IMG/VR virus record: IMGVR_UViG_3300018080_000128
Coordinates: 1-64,000 of that record
Length of the DNA stretch: 64,000 bases
From: a virus
Strand: one strand, 5' to 3'
The position numbers and the translations under genes were made by a program. The notes under the pieces were generated by a model that saw only the letters and a program-made list of their open reading frames with translations, ran no database searches and was not told where the DNA came from. Below, piece by piece: positions 23,722 through 35,100 of the stretch (position 1 is the stretch's first letter; each line of letters opens with the position of its first letter).

Positions 23722-24825
23722 TTAACTGTTTTGGTACGGGCTTAACAGCGGTGCAATTGGGTACTTGGCAATCCCTGGATTGATGACTGTAAACTTGTCA
23801 AACGTCCCCTCTGGAGGGCAATATATTTTCCCGTTTGGCGCTAGAACCATGCAATGATGCTTAAAGCTAGTCGATGACAATCCTGATATTGTTGTTGTAT
23901 CTGCCGTGTCTGTTTCTGGGTCAATTATCAAGATATTCGTTGCATCACTTGGGCAACAATAAATCTTTCCGTCTTGGGCCAGAACACTATTGCCGTACTT
24001 GTCCGTTCCTGTCAGCCCAGTGATAGAAGTTTCCTCGGCTGTATCGTCAGAGGTGTCAACTATCAAGACTTTCGTCGAACTTGTCGGTGGGAAATAGATT
24101 TTCCCATTATGCGCAAGCGTTCCAGGTGCATACCCTGAAGATACTCCTGTGATTGTAGTCCAGTCTGCTGTTCCTGCCTCTGGGTCAATTATCAAGACAT
24201 TAGTTGCGCCACTTGGCGCACAATATATCTTACCATTCGGAGCTAAGACGCCGCCATGATACATGTAAGAACCAGTTGGCCCAGTGATAGATGTGTCAAT
24301 GGTGTTGTTGCTTGTATCAATCACTCCTATGTGACCACTAGACGTTTGAACCCATGGCGCACAATATATCTTGCCATTCGGATGCAACGCCCCGCCTTTG
24401 TATAGCTCCGATGTAAGTCCAGTAATAGGGGCTAACACCTCATGAGTGTCAGGGTTTATTGTCATCACCCTTGTGTCCTGCAATGGGACGCAATAAATCA
24501 AACCATTCGGCGCAAGCGCACAATAGACACCCTGCCATGTATACGGGGCTCCTATTGAGTCTAGTGAAAGCTGTTCATATTCAAGCCCATTATCAGTAAT
24601 GGTCACCGCGAACGGTTTTTTGTCGGTCGACACTGAATATTGAACGCAATACAATTTTCCGTTTTGTGCCAAAACTATTCCACTGTTTGCGTTATAGCTC
24701 GTTGGCGGAACGGTGATTGTTGTCGCGCTAACAACACACGATGCCAACCTGTTATAAGTTGATAGATTTCTGCCTTCAGCGTTTTCAGTTACCTCAACAG
24801 CGTTTCTGTAAACCGTCCCTGGCAT
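23722..24825 (-). CDS. Seven-bladed beta-propeller protein, copy 3 (367 aa)
   Basis: First of the three in transcription order. Markers: AQNGKLYCVQYS, APNGLIYCVPLQ, HPNGKIYCAPWV, APNGKIYCAPSG, AHNGKIYFPPTS, AQDGKIYCCPSD and APNGKIYCPPEG. The TAAGGAG at its stop serves the next gene. Each protein ends in a short I-x-P-x-L/LTSY tail (PIAPLLSPYQNS here). It directly follows the fibre gene at 24834-27716, in line with a shared role in host recognition. Confidence 0.75.
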   Translation of the reverse strand: MPGTVYRNAVEVTENAEGRNLSTYNRLASCVVSATTITVPPTSYNANSGIVLAQNGKLYCVQYSVSTDKKPFAVTITDNGLEYEQLSLDSIGAPYTWQGVYCALAPNGLIYCVPLQDTRVMTINPDTHEVLAPITGLTSELYKGGALHPNGKIYCAPWVQTSSGHIGVIDTSNNTIDTSITGPTGSYMYHGGVLAPNGKIYCAPSGATNVLIIDPEAGTADWTTITGVSSGYAPGTLAHNGKIYFPPTSSTKVLIVDTSDDTAEETSITGLTGTDKYGNSVLAQDGKIYCCPSDATNILIIDPETDTADTTTISGLSSTSFKHHCMVLAPNGKIYCPPEGTFDKFTVINPGIAKYPIAPLLSPYQNS

Positions 24826-24833
24826 GGCGACTC

Positions 24834-27716
24834 CTAAATGATCGTTTTGACCAGCCGTATTACATTGTAATTCTTAGTTGCAGTCGCTCTTAAGCGTACA
24901 AGACCTGAATCAATATCAACCGTGAACGTAAAATCGTCTGTATCCCCAATAGAGGTTACAGCAGAATCGTCTGATTCGTAAGTATTACCAACGCCATCCC
25001 AGTGTGCCCTTACAGTCCCAGAGCGTATGTTCGTTCCTGCATTCGAAATGAAATACTGGTATTGGACTGCTCCATTGACTGAATCAGAAAACGCATCAAG
25101 GGTTGCTGTGGTCGCATTCAGCGAAGTGTGTATCTTGCCTCCGGCAGTCGAAACACGAACCCAACCCTCCGTCGCCTCGGCATAGACAAAAGTAGCTGCG
25201 TCTCCTTTAGTAAGATACGGATCGTAAGCCGAACCCTCAACGTTGTTTGTGTTTCTGTTTACAGCGACATTATATGTCGAGTCGTAAACCTGAACACCTA
25301 CAATGTCCCCTTCACTCGGGGATGCTGGCAACGACAATGTAACAGTGTTGCTCGCCGCATCGATTAGATAACCGTTACCTGAAGTTGCTGTAGTATTCGA
25401 GGTTATCCTCGACCAGGACATCCCACCACCGCCGCCGCCAGCAAAAGCGAGATTGATCGCGCCAATCAGAGATACTTCCCCGCTGCAATTCGATTCCAAG
25501 GACGACCATTCGGCACTCGAATCGGACAAGGTAATATAGGATTGACCCGTCCAAGTGGACCCCGATCGATACTGGTCGTCCAGGCGGATTTTGCACGTAG
25601 AGGAGCCCGCTAGGATATAGGCAGATCCGCCGCTTGCGTCCAATGATAGAACGCCCGGCCCCGTGCTACCGGCAGACGCTTTGATCTCGACTTCTGTCAG
25701 ACCACCCGTTCCGGACCCGCTAGCCTGGACCAGTAATTCAGCCGTTCCATTGTTTGCGCCGGAAGACGTCAACCATAGCTGGCCTGATCCTGACGTGCCA
25801 GCGGCCTCGCTCTGAACTCTAAGAATGCTGCTCGTATCGGCGACATTCTTCAGATACACACCCAAAGCATTAACCGTAGATCCGATATACAACTCTTTAT
25901 CCGACCAAACAGACTGCTTCCCCGAGCCCGTGCTGGTCAAGAATATCGAAGATCCCGACTCGGTCTGGAACGTGTCCAGATCGTTGATTATCCTAAGAGG
26001 GCTCCCCGTCGCAGAAACACCTCCGTCAGAGCGAGTCAGCTCAAGTGTATCCGTGGAATCATTTGCTGCGTTCGTGATCGCTACAGCCCCAGAATCAGCC
26101 GTAATCGTCCGACCAACGCCGGACCCACCCTGATCATATGCTCCATCCAGCGTGTTCCCACTACCACCAGCAAAAGCGAGATTGATCGCGTTAATCAGGG
26201 ATACTTCACCACTACAGTTGGACTCTAGCAAATCCCATTCTGCGCTAGAAGCGGACAACTGGATGAATTCTTGACCTGTCCATGTTGATCCAGCACGGTT
26301 GTCGTCATTGAGACGAACGTCACAATCATCACCACCGATATTGACAGAAGCCGCCCCGCCACTTGCATAAATATCTACAACACCGGGCCCGGTGCTGCCA
26401 GCTGTGGCTCGCATCTCTATCTTGGATTGCCCACCAGTTCCAGCTCCAGCGGCCTGAAGAAGGAGATAGCCTGTGCTGTTATCCGCTGTTGCACCATTGG
26501 CCGTGACCCACATCACAGAATCACCGGTAGTGACTGCCTCAGCCTGCACCCTTAGCAGAGCACCGCCTGTGGCCTTGTTCTGCACATACATCCCGAGTAC
26601 CGGCTCGCTAGTACCGATGTAAAGTTCCTGATCAGACCATATCGTTTGCGCTGCCGGTGAAGCAGCCGTCAAGAAGATGGACTTCCGGTTCGTAGAATCC
26701 GGGTATCCGCCGTAATCATTCTGTAGCTTCAGAACGTTGCCTGTCCCGACACTCCTTGACAACTCCAACACGCCTGTTGTGTCAGCAACAGCATTCGTGA
26801 CCGTTACAGCCCCTGAGTCAGCCGTAATAGCTCGACCCGCTCCAGAGCCACCGTAGTCATACGCATCGTCGAGAGTGCCGCCGCCCGACGCCGCAGCCCA
26901 AGTATTGTCACCCCTTAGATACGTGGAAGCAGAGGGCGTCCCTGTGGCGCTCAAATGAGCAACCCCTACAACCCCGCTAGCAATGGACAAGGCTCCGCTT
27001 CCCGTAACATCACCCGTGTGCGTAGCGTTCGTAACTTTCGCCGTGTTGGCGGCCACGTCAGCTCCAACATTGATCCCGTCAACCGTGCCACCTACTATGA
27101 TATTTCCGCCTACGGAAAGGTTGCTGCCGTCAAATGTTAGGTTCGAGTCGCCCTCGACTGTCCCGTTCCCCGTCCACACCGCAACCTGATCGTTCACAGG
27201 AGTCCCTACCTTGGTTACGTCTCCGCCCCCGCCACCAGACGCAGATCCAAACAACGGGAGAGCACTCCCGCCAGCCGTCAACTGAGCACCGTTCCACCAT
27301 ATGATGTTGTAGCTGTCATCCACGTAACCAAACGGGATAATATCTGGAGAAGTATCGATCCCGCTCATGAACGTCTGCCACTCTATGGATTGAGCACCCA
27401 CCGCCCCTGGGGTCACAGTGAGAGCAAGGACGGAGTTTGCCGTTAAAGCAGTCGTGCCCACCGGGACCGTGATCGAGACACTATGCGTCCTCGAACGAAT
27501 GACCAATGGACCGCTCATGCTCAGATTATAACCTGGGCCACTGGACACAATCGAAGCATTCGGAAGCGACTCAAACATGAGCCTGTTACCGTCAACAGAT
27601 GAGAAAACAGTGGAATCCACATTGGTTACAAGGTCTCTGAACACGCCCTGCCATTGCTGCCAATCAGCGTTCCACGCAGGCACAGGCCATCTATATCTGG
27701 ATGTTTCGTTGGTCAT
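24834..27716 (-). CDS. Tail fibre protein (960 aa)
   Basis: N-terminus MTNETSRYRWPVPAWNADWQ is a paralogue of the 36675-39326 gene's (PFPAWNADWQKWQ, then 'VTNVD..FSSVDG.RL'), probably the tail-attachment domain. Residues about 200-270 carry KVTNATHTGDVTGSGALS, also in the 2497-aa fibre. Two long near-repeats (residues about 310-510 and 520-720) share QGGSGVGRTITADSGAVAI and 'EWDLLESNCSGEVSLI'. The C-terminus is beta-rich. No intramolecular chaperone domain was recognised. The gene ends with TAGGAG, the next gene's ribosome-binding site. Confidence 0.7.
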   Translation of the reverse strand: MTNETSRYRWPVPAWNADWQQWQGVFRDLVTNVDSTVFSSVDGNRLMFESLPNASIVSSGPGYNLSMSGPLVIRSRTHSVSITVPVGTTALTANSVLALTVTPGAVGAQSIEWQTFMSGIDTSPDIIPFGYVDDSYNIIWWNGAQLTAGGSALPLFGSASGGGGGDVTKVGTPVNDQVAVWTGNGTVEGDSNLTFDGSNLSVGGNIIVGGTVDGINVGADVAANTAKVTNATHTGDVTGSGALSIASGVVGVAHLSATGTPSASTYLRGDNTWAAASGGGTLDDAYDYGGSGAGRAITADSGAVTVTNAVADTTGVLELSRSVGTGNVLKLQNDYGGYPDSTNRKSIFLTAASPAAQTIWSDQELYIGTSEPVLGMYVQNKATGGALLRVQAEAVTTGDSVMWVTANGATADNSTGYLLLQAAGAGTGGQSKIEMRATAGSTGPGVVDIYASGGAASVNIGGDDCDVRLNDDNRAGSTWTGQEFIQLSASSAEWDLLESNCSGEVSLINAINLAFAGGSGNTLDGAYDQGGSGVGRTITADSGAVAITNAANDSTDTLELTRSDGGVSATGSPLRIINDLDTFQTESGSSIFLTSTGSGKQSVWSDKELYIGSTVNALGVYLKNVADTSSILRVQSEAAGTSGSGQLWLTSSGANNGTAELLVQASGSGTGGLTEVEIKASAGSTGPGVLSLDASGGSAYILAGSSTCKIRLDDQYRSGSTWTGQSYITLSDSSAEWSSLESNCSGEVSLIGAINLAFAGGGGGGMSWSRITSNTTATSGNGYLIDAASNTVTLSLPASPSEGDIVGVQVYDSTYNVAVNRNTNNVEGSAYDPYLTKGDAATFVYAEATEGWVRVSTAGGKIHTSLNATTATLDAFSDSVNGAVQYQYFISNAGTNIRSGTVRAHWDGVGNTYESDDSAVTSIGDTDDFTFTVDIDSGLVRLRATATKNYNVIRLVKTII

Positions 27717-27820
27717 CTTGAACTCCTACGCTCAGAGCTTGAATCAGCCTTTTTAATTCTATCCGCCTTTGCCGACTCTAGATAGTTTTGTTCGTGACAT
27801 CTGGGATCTAGCGAAATCAT

Positions 27821-29146
27821 TTAGTTATTCATCAGCAACAACGATCCGAAAAATGCTGGGGGGTCTACTTGAAGCTCGTAGGCCCCCATGTCACTGTACG
27901 CAGGGGTCCCCGTTCCGGTCGTTGTAGTATCAGGATCGTCACACCGGGCACGCCCAAGTATGTCCGTAGTAGGATAATCTGTTGCCCCAGCATTACCTGA
28001 GTCAACCGCTTCACTAGAGCCCGACAGATCGTAAGGATCATCTCCGGTGCCCACGAAAAGCGGGTCATCGTTAACATTGCCGGTGCCTGTATAGGTGCCA
28101 GTGCCATCTACGTCAGAATACGTTACGGTTATGGTCCCGGTTCCATCAATCTGGTTAGCCACTGAATTAGCAGTATTGTCCCAGAAGATGCAGTTGGTTG
28201 CGACCAGGGTCTCAGTTGAGCCCTCTAGAAACACAGCGCCCCCGCCGCTTGCATCAGAACAGTCATTATCAGCAAGCGTACAGTTTGTAATGGTAACAGT
28301 GGAGTTCCAGCCCAAATATATGGCCCCGCCCTTGGCGTCCGATGAGCCCCCTGAGAACACAGAATTGATAATATCAGTGTCAGTACCGTAGTAAGTAAAG
28401 ATGTGCCCCGCACTACTAATAGTCGCAGTATTGTTGATGAATTTACAATTTTCTATAGTGGTAGTAGTGGCCGTAAGGAGCATTGCGCCCCCCGTGCCAT
28501 CGGTGGTCGTATTGCCTGTGAATGTGCAGTTGGAGATCGTAGCACTTGCCAAGGCATCGTCCGTGAGAGAGGTCGCAAGCGCCCCGCCGTGATTGTAAGA
28601 AGTGCATCCCGTGAAAAGACAAGAATCCACGACAACATCACACGAAGAGTTGCTGGAGAAAAACAAGCCCGCACCGCCGTCAGGAAACGAAAATTGCCTT
28701 GGGGTATCGCAGCCATTGAATTCACAATTGGAAATTGTTATCGCGCTTGTCCCTGTCGTCGTGACATATATCCCAGCACCCTCTGTGTCTTGAGTATAAC
28801 CGTCCAGGAGCTTGAATCCATCAAACGTCCCTTCCCACCCAGAAGTCAGAACACACCTGTAGGTATCACCACCATCTAAAGTAGTTATATCGTTCGCAAG
28901 ATCCCGACCCGCAACACTGCCATTCGTTCCTGTCAAATCAGTAGCAAATCCGCCGTAGAAATCCGGATCATTGGCGTTGTCAACGTCAAGCGGGGCAGTC
29001 AGAACTATGACCCTTGCCTTTACCCATACCTGATTCCCTGTAGACGCAGAAGCGTCCCCGGCAACCTGTAAGGACTCATACGCATCCTCCCAGGATGTTC
29101 CATCATTGTCTCCCGATGCCGATGGATCACAAAAGATAATAGCCAT
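27821..29146 (-). CDS. Parallel beta-helix tailspike-like protein (441 aa)
   Basis: After the start AIIFCDPSASGDNDGTSWED, a typical opening of bacterial and phage beta-helix proteins, come repeated turns of 20-25 residues of the ISNCTFTGNTT / GGAML type (ISNCEFNGCDT, ISNCTFTGN, IENCKFINNTAT, ITNCTLADNDC). This is the right-handed parallel beta-helix of pectate-lyase/tailspike proteins and of polymorphic outer-membrane proteins. Phage tailspikes with this fold cut or bind surface polysaccharide. No catalytic residue can be assigned. Confidence 0.65.
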   Translation of the reverse strand: MAIIFCDPSASGDNDGTSWEDAYESLQVAGDASASTGNQVWVKARVIVLTAPLDVDNANDPDFYGGFATDLTGTNGSVAGRDLANDITTLDGGDTYRCVLTSGWEGTFDGFKLLDGYTQDTEGAGIYVTTTGTSAITISNCEFNGCDTPRQFSFPDGGAGLFFSSNSSCDVVVDSCLFTGCTSYNHGGALATSLTDDALASATISNCTFTGNTTTDGTGGAMLLTATTTTIENCKFINNTATISSAGHIFTYYGTDTDIINSVFSGGSSDAKGGAIYLGWNSTVTITNCTLADNDCSDASGGGAVFLEGSTETLVATNCIFWDNTANSVANQIDGTGTITVTYSDVDGTGTYTGTGNVNDDPLFVGTGDDPYDLSGSSEAVDSGNAGATDYPTTDILGRARCDDPDTTTTGTGTPAYSDMGAYELQVDPPAFFGSLLLMNN

Positions 29147-29156
29147 CGATTAACTC

Positions 29157-32100
29157 CTACGTCCATTCGCTCAGGTTTTTTGCTCCAAATGCCAGTGTGT
29201 ATTCCGTTCCCTCTTTGACGATCATCAGGATGTCTTTAGCTCCCGCTGTCGTAGAGAAAGTCAACGAAGACCCGTCAGGGGTTAGAATCGTTCCACCAGA
29301 AACAGAAGCGCTCGTTATCCCGAAGGATCCCCCTGTGTTTTGCTCACAGATGAGCCTCCACGTTCCGTCGCCAATGTTCCCCGTGTCCACAATCGTCAAT
29401 GCGATTGCCGCATTGCCCAACTTGACCTTTTGAAGCTGCCCGTTGCTCAGCGTGACCGAGAGGGCTGTTCCTGTGACTGTCCCATTGTCGTAGGCTGAGG
29501 TGTACCCAAGGGTTTTAACATTCTCTACGCGGTCGCTGTCGTCAACAGTGATGCCTGTGTCCTGCACACCCTTGGATCCGCCGTCGCCCTTGATCAGCGT
29601 GTTGTCTGTCATCGCAGCAGCCGCTGTGACGTCTCCATCGCTATCGAAATTCACCCAAGCTGAGCCCGTGTATCCCCGGAAATTACTACCATCCCACTCA
29701 GTGGCGCCAGCCACATCGGTATTCACCCAGCTAGACAGTTTGTGTCCTCCAGCCGTTTGATAAATATCGCCGGAGCCCTGGATGATTAGTGTAGTTGAAC
29801 CGGCTGCCGTACCCTTTGCAACGGAGAATACGTTATCCGTGTTTGCCATCGTAGCTGAGCCAGTGCCGCCATCCGACTTACGGGCCATAAGATGAACACC
29901 ACCGCGAGAGGAAGTGGTTGTAGTCGTCGAAGGAGTTTGAACTCTAGCATTGAGATTAACAGCAACCTCGTTGCCCGTTGAAGAGCAACCGGTGAGCTGA
30001 ACACCACCAAGTGTCCCGCTCCACTTATTGAATGTACCGTACGTGTCAGCCTCTTCAGACCCGGTAAACGGATGCGATACATCCGAACTCTTCATGGTCA
30101 GGATCTTCAGGTCATTGGTCCCTTGTTGCAAGCAAAGCCCACCCGGATCACAGTCCGGAGAAGTCTCTCCGCCTGTGGAAATCTGGCCTGTGTCTGTGAT
30201 GAGAACAGTGCTGCCCTGGACATCCCTTGAACCCCCGTTGCCTCTAACAATGGAATGATCTGCCACCACCGAGGCCGCAGTTACCGCTGTTCCGCTCACG
30301 CCGTCCAGATTGACCCAGCCAGATCCAGTGTAGCCACGGAAGTTGCTACCGTTCCACTCCATCACGCCCGCAGCTGCCGTCCCGCCAAATGCTCCGACCT
30401 TCACACCGGCAACGGTAATGATGTCGCCAGAGCCGCGAACAGTAACCTTAACGGTGCTGTTGTTCGCGTAAGTAAGTCCAACATCGGTATCAGCCAGGGC
30501 CGCGAGACCAGTGCCTCCGTCAGACTCCCTGACATTCAGAGCAATCACGCCTGGATTAGTATCCACTGCGTGTGGCGCCTGAGTAAACGCATCTAGCACT
30601 AGACCAGAAGAGTCATTCTCGGCAAACCCGCGAATATGCGCACCGCCCTCAGCGCCAGTGAACTTCCTGATATGGAAATAAGTGTCTGAATTAGCAATAG
30701 TGGTAAACGGGTGACTGATGTCAGAGCTTTTCAGCGTGAAGATATTCCCGTCGCCAGCGCCCTGATCCAGGATGATTCCACCAGGATTCACATCGATTGC
30801 GGTGTTGCCGCCAGTAGTAAGAATCGTATTCGCACCGAGAGTTAGACGATGGTTCACATCGTCCCAGGTCATATCGGTGTCGCCGCCGAACGATCCACCA
30901 TTATTGTACTGAATTTGGCCGTCGGATCCACCGGGAGATGTGGCCGAAGTCTGGGCATCAAGGTTCACCCAAGCAGACCCGGTGTATCCCCTGAAATTCG
31001 ACCCATCCCACTCTACCGCGCCAGCAGCCGCCATGGCTTGGTATTCGCCAACCAGAAGACCTCCAGCAAGGAGCTTGAAGTCTCCGTCGCCACTCATTGT
31101 GAATTTGTGCGAATATGCCGTTGCTCCAAGAGCGGTCGTCCAGAAATTAAATCCTGTCCCACTTTGCGTTAGAGACCACGCCTCTTCAGCTCTAGCCGTT
31201 ACTAAAGCCGCAGTCCTTGCTGTGCTCGCGTCAGCTTGGCCTACGAAATAGATGTTACCCAGTGCTCCAAGATCAGCCGTAGCAATCGGAGTTCCTACCG
31301 TGCCCCTAGAGGAGTGCAATCCAAAAGCAGCCGAGTAACCAGAGTTACTATAGGCCCTGCAACCCATAAGAGCGTGCGCACCATCCACTGTATTGTGAAC
31401 TTCGAGATCCCAAGCCGGGTCTGTGACGCCTAGCCCTACATGATCAGTCGAGTCATTGTAGTAAAGCCTTGAAGCGCCACCGAAAGCACCACCGTTGTTG
31501 TATTGAATTTGAGCATCTGAACCACCCGGAGATGTCGCCGCACCCTGAGTGTCTAGGTTCACCCAGGCCGAGCCTGTGTAGCCCCGGAAATTACTGCCAT
31601 CCCATTCAATCGCACCAGCTACATCTGCGTTGACCCAACTAGAGAGCTTGTAACCACCGGCTATCTGATAGATGTCACCAGAGCCCTGCATGATCCATCT
31701 CGTGGCGCTGCCACCGGAGGACAAAGCAAACATGTTATCCGTGTTGCCTAGGTTCGCTGTGCCTGTGCCGCCGTCACTTTTCCGAGAATATATATGGACG
31801 TTTCCCCACGAGCTGGCCGTGGTAGTGGTTTGAGGAGCAGCCCCTTGAGCGCTAAGACCGATTGCAGGGTTTCCACCTGTCTCGGTTAACCCGACTATAG
31901 CCAGCCCGCCCACTGTTGGATTCCAACATGAAAGTGCACCAAAGGTATCCGCATCATCGGCGCTTGTGAATGGGTGTGAGACCCCTGAATTCTTCAGGGT
32001 CACTGTCCTACCAGTCTCTGCGCCCTGATTCAGCGTTATCCCGCCAGGGGAACAATCCGGAGCAGCCTCAGCCCCAGTAGACAACCTACCGTCTCCAGTG

Positions 32101-35100
32101 ATCAGGAATCTCTCAACTGTGTAATCCCCAACCGTAGAAGACGACGTTCGAAAGGACATGTTGCAGGGTCTTACGTTGGTAGCCCAATCACCCTCTGCGT
32201 CACAGTAAATGTAAGCCGCACCCTTTAGGATCCCAGCAGTCTCGTACCCCGCAAAGTTCAGTGCCCCTAAAGTGTCTCCGCTTTTGATAGCCGTGGGAGA
32301 TGCAGCCGTTCCTCTACCCCTGCACATCGTAAAGATGGGGAACACGTTAGTATCGTTCGTGTTGATCATCTTGAGGAATGTGTAGTTCGTGTCCTCCCTG
32401 GCCATATGGAGAGATGAATCTGGGGTATTAGTGCCAATTCCGAGATATTCGTTGGTCCCATCCCAATACAGATTAGCGTCGCCTTCGATAGTTCCGTCAC
32501 CGGTCCAGACGCCCACCTGGTTATTTACGGGTGTTCCAACCTTGGTGACGTCTCCGCTCCCTGTCCCTGTATTGTCCAGGTTGACCCAGCTTGCGCCGTC
32601 GTACCCACGGAAATTACTACCGTCCCATTCGATAGCTCCTGCAACATTGGTATTTACCCAACTAGAGAGTTTGTGTCCTCCCGCTGTCTGATAAATGTCT
32701 CCAGAGCCTTGGATGATCAGCGTAGTCGAGCCAGCTGCTGTTCCCTTGGCAACAGAGAACACGTTATCCGTATTCCCCATGGTCGCCGAACCAGTACCGC
32801 CGTCGGACTTGCGAGACATTAGATGAACGCCACCGCGAGAGGAGGTAGTTGTAGTTGTCGAAGGGGTCTGAACTCGCGAACTTAAGTTCACCCCTACTTC
32901 GTTTCCTGTAGAGGCACAACCTGTAAGCTGGACGCCACCCAGCGTCCCGTTCCACTTATTGAACGATCCATACGTATCGGCCTCTTCGGATCCCGTGAAC
33001 GGATGCGAAACGTCCGAGCTTTTAAGGGTCAGAATCTTCAGATCCCCTGTCCCTTGCTGCAATGTCAGTCCGCCAGGATCAACATCAGGAGATGCCGTGT
33101 TCCCAGTCGATACTCGTCCGTTTCCCGTGATCCTGAGTCTCTCAACCCCGAGATCGCTAACGGTCGAAGAGGACGTGCGGAACGACAGGTATGTTGGGCG
33201 GATATTTGTGCTCCAGTCACCCTCTGCAACACCGTAGATGTAAGCGGACCCTTTCCGGTTCCCCGTGCCATCTGCTTCGACGCCTGCCCAACTTATAACG
33301 CCAAGGTTGTCCCCGGTTTCCACTGCCAGGGGAGACGCCTCTGTGCCCCTTCCACGAGAGAAGGAAAGGCTGCCGTGTTCTCCAGTGTTGTTTGTGTTCT
33401 GGAGGATAATATCAGACGCATTCGCGTCCTCTCTCGAAATGAAAAGAGATGCTGCTGGATTAGAGGTCCCGATCCCCAAGGCTTCATTTGTCCCATCCCA
33501 GACAAAGTCAGCGTCGCCTTCGATAGTCCCGTCACCGGTCCAAACACCAATCTGATTATTTGCTGGCGTTCCGACCTTGGTTACATCCCCACTGCCCCCA
33601 AGGTCACTCACGAGCGCTTTCTTTAGGTTTCCACTGTCACTTGTGTCGCTCAATAACACGTAATCAGCACCGTCCGCTGTGACGGTGCCCTTGCCAGTAA
33701 TGGCAGCGTTAGCCAGCGTTAGAGCCCCAGAACCAGTCGCGTCTCCCGTGTGAGTCGCGTTGGTAGTTTTAGCGGTATTGAGCCCGATGGCCGTATCCAT
33801 TATCTCGATCTTGTCCCGGATCGCATTCTTGGACGCAGCATCGGTATTGGCATTCCAGCTCGTAGCGTTGTAAGCAATGTCGCTGACCGTTACCGCTGTG
33901 GCACCATCCGCCACATTGATCATAGCCCTGACCTGGGTCGCTGTTAATTCAACAACCGGCTCACCTGCCCCTGCGACGTTACCCAGGATTCTCTCATCCG
34001 CTACAACGTTCTGCATCTTCGCGTAAGTAACAGCGTCGGCAGCTATAGTGAGCGCACCGTCCCCGGTCACATCACCTGTATGCGTAGCGTTTGTGACTTT
34101 CAACGTATTGGCAGCCACATCGGTTCCAATATCGATCCCGTCTACCGTACCGCCAACAACAATATTTCCACCGACACTTAGGTTACTACCATCGAACGTG
34201 AGATCAGTGTCCCCTTCAATGGTTCCGTCCCCGGTCCATACGCCAACTTGATTATCTACAGGAGTCCCGACCTTGGAAACATCACCGGCCCCGGCTGGAA
34301 CGGACCACGTGTTGTCACCACGCAGGAATGTGGTTGCGCCTGGAGTTCCGGATGCGCTCAGCATCGCAATGTCGACTGCGCCCGCAGCAATGGTCAGCGC
34401 TCCATCACCGGTTACGTCCCCCGTATGGGTCGCATTCGTGACTTTAGCCGTGTTGAGACCGACCGCTGTTTCGATAGCGTCGAGGTCAACAGCCTGGGTT
34501 ACCGAAATGTGGCCGACCTTGGTTTTCTCGGCGTCCGTGTATGCGTTCGTGTCAGAGTTGGACTCGTACTGCGTCTTGATACTCGCAGCAGACAAATTAG
34601 CCTGCGTGATCACCCAGTGCGCTGCCGTGGTCGGAGCATCCTGCTTTGCGGTAAGCATGTCGCCAATCTCGACATCAATCGTAAAGAAGGTTCCGGCAAC
34701 AGTTACGTCGTACACATCTCCGATTTCAATCGATGAACTAGGGGAGACATCCAGGTCAGGAGTATTCGTATCCGCGTTATACCCGCCCTTGTATGCCTTG
34801 GCACTAGCAACCACAGAGCCAACATACGCTACGATGGACTGCTGCGATGCGACTTTCGTGGCATCGTCAGAGGCCATATTGTCCTCATCCAGGAAGTACC
34901 CATTACCGGCCAAGGAAGTGTCCGCATTTAACGTCGCCCCAGTTACCGTGGTGTCTATCTCGTCAATAGCGTCCTGGTAGTTCGTAGCAGTCAGGCCAGA
35001 GGATGTGTTGTCGTACTCAGATTTACCCTTTGGTACATAATCTGAACTGTCTACGTAGATTACAGCCGATCCACTCGCAGCGTTCGAGATCCTCTGTTCT

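Noticed and set aside
21517-24825. Beta-propeller repeats as a CRISPR or tandem DNA array
   Set aside because: The repeat is at the protein level (about 45 aa) with variable DNA; there are no regular short repeats with spacers.
34273-34980. 235-codon plus-strand frame opposite the giant fibre
   Set aside because: It follows the repeat structure of the minus-strand fibre in antisense and has no start signal.
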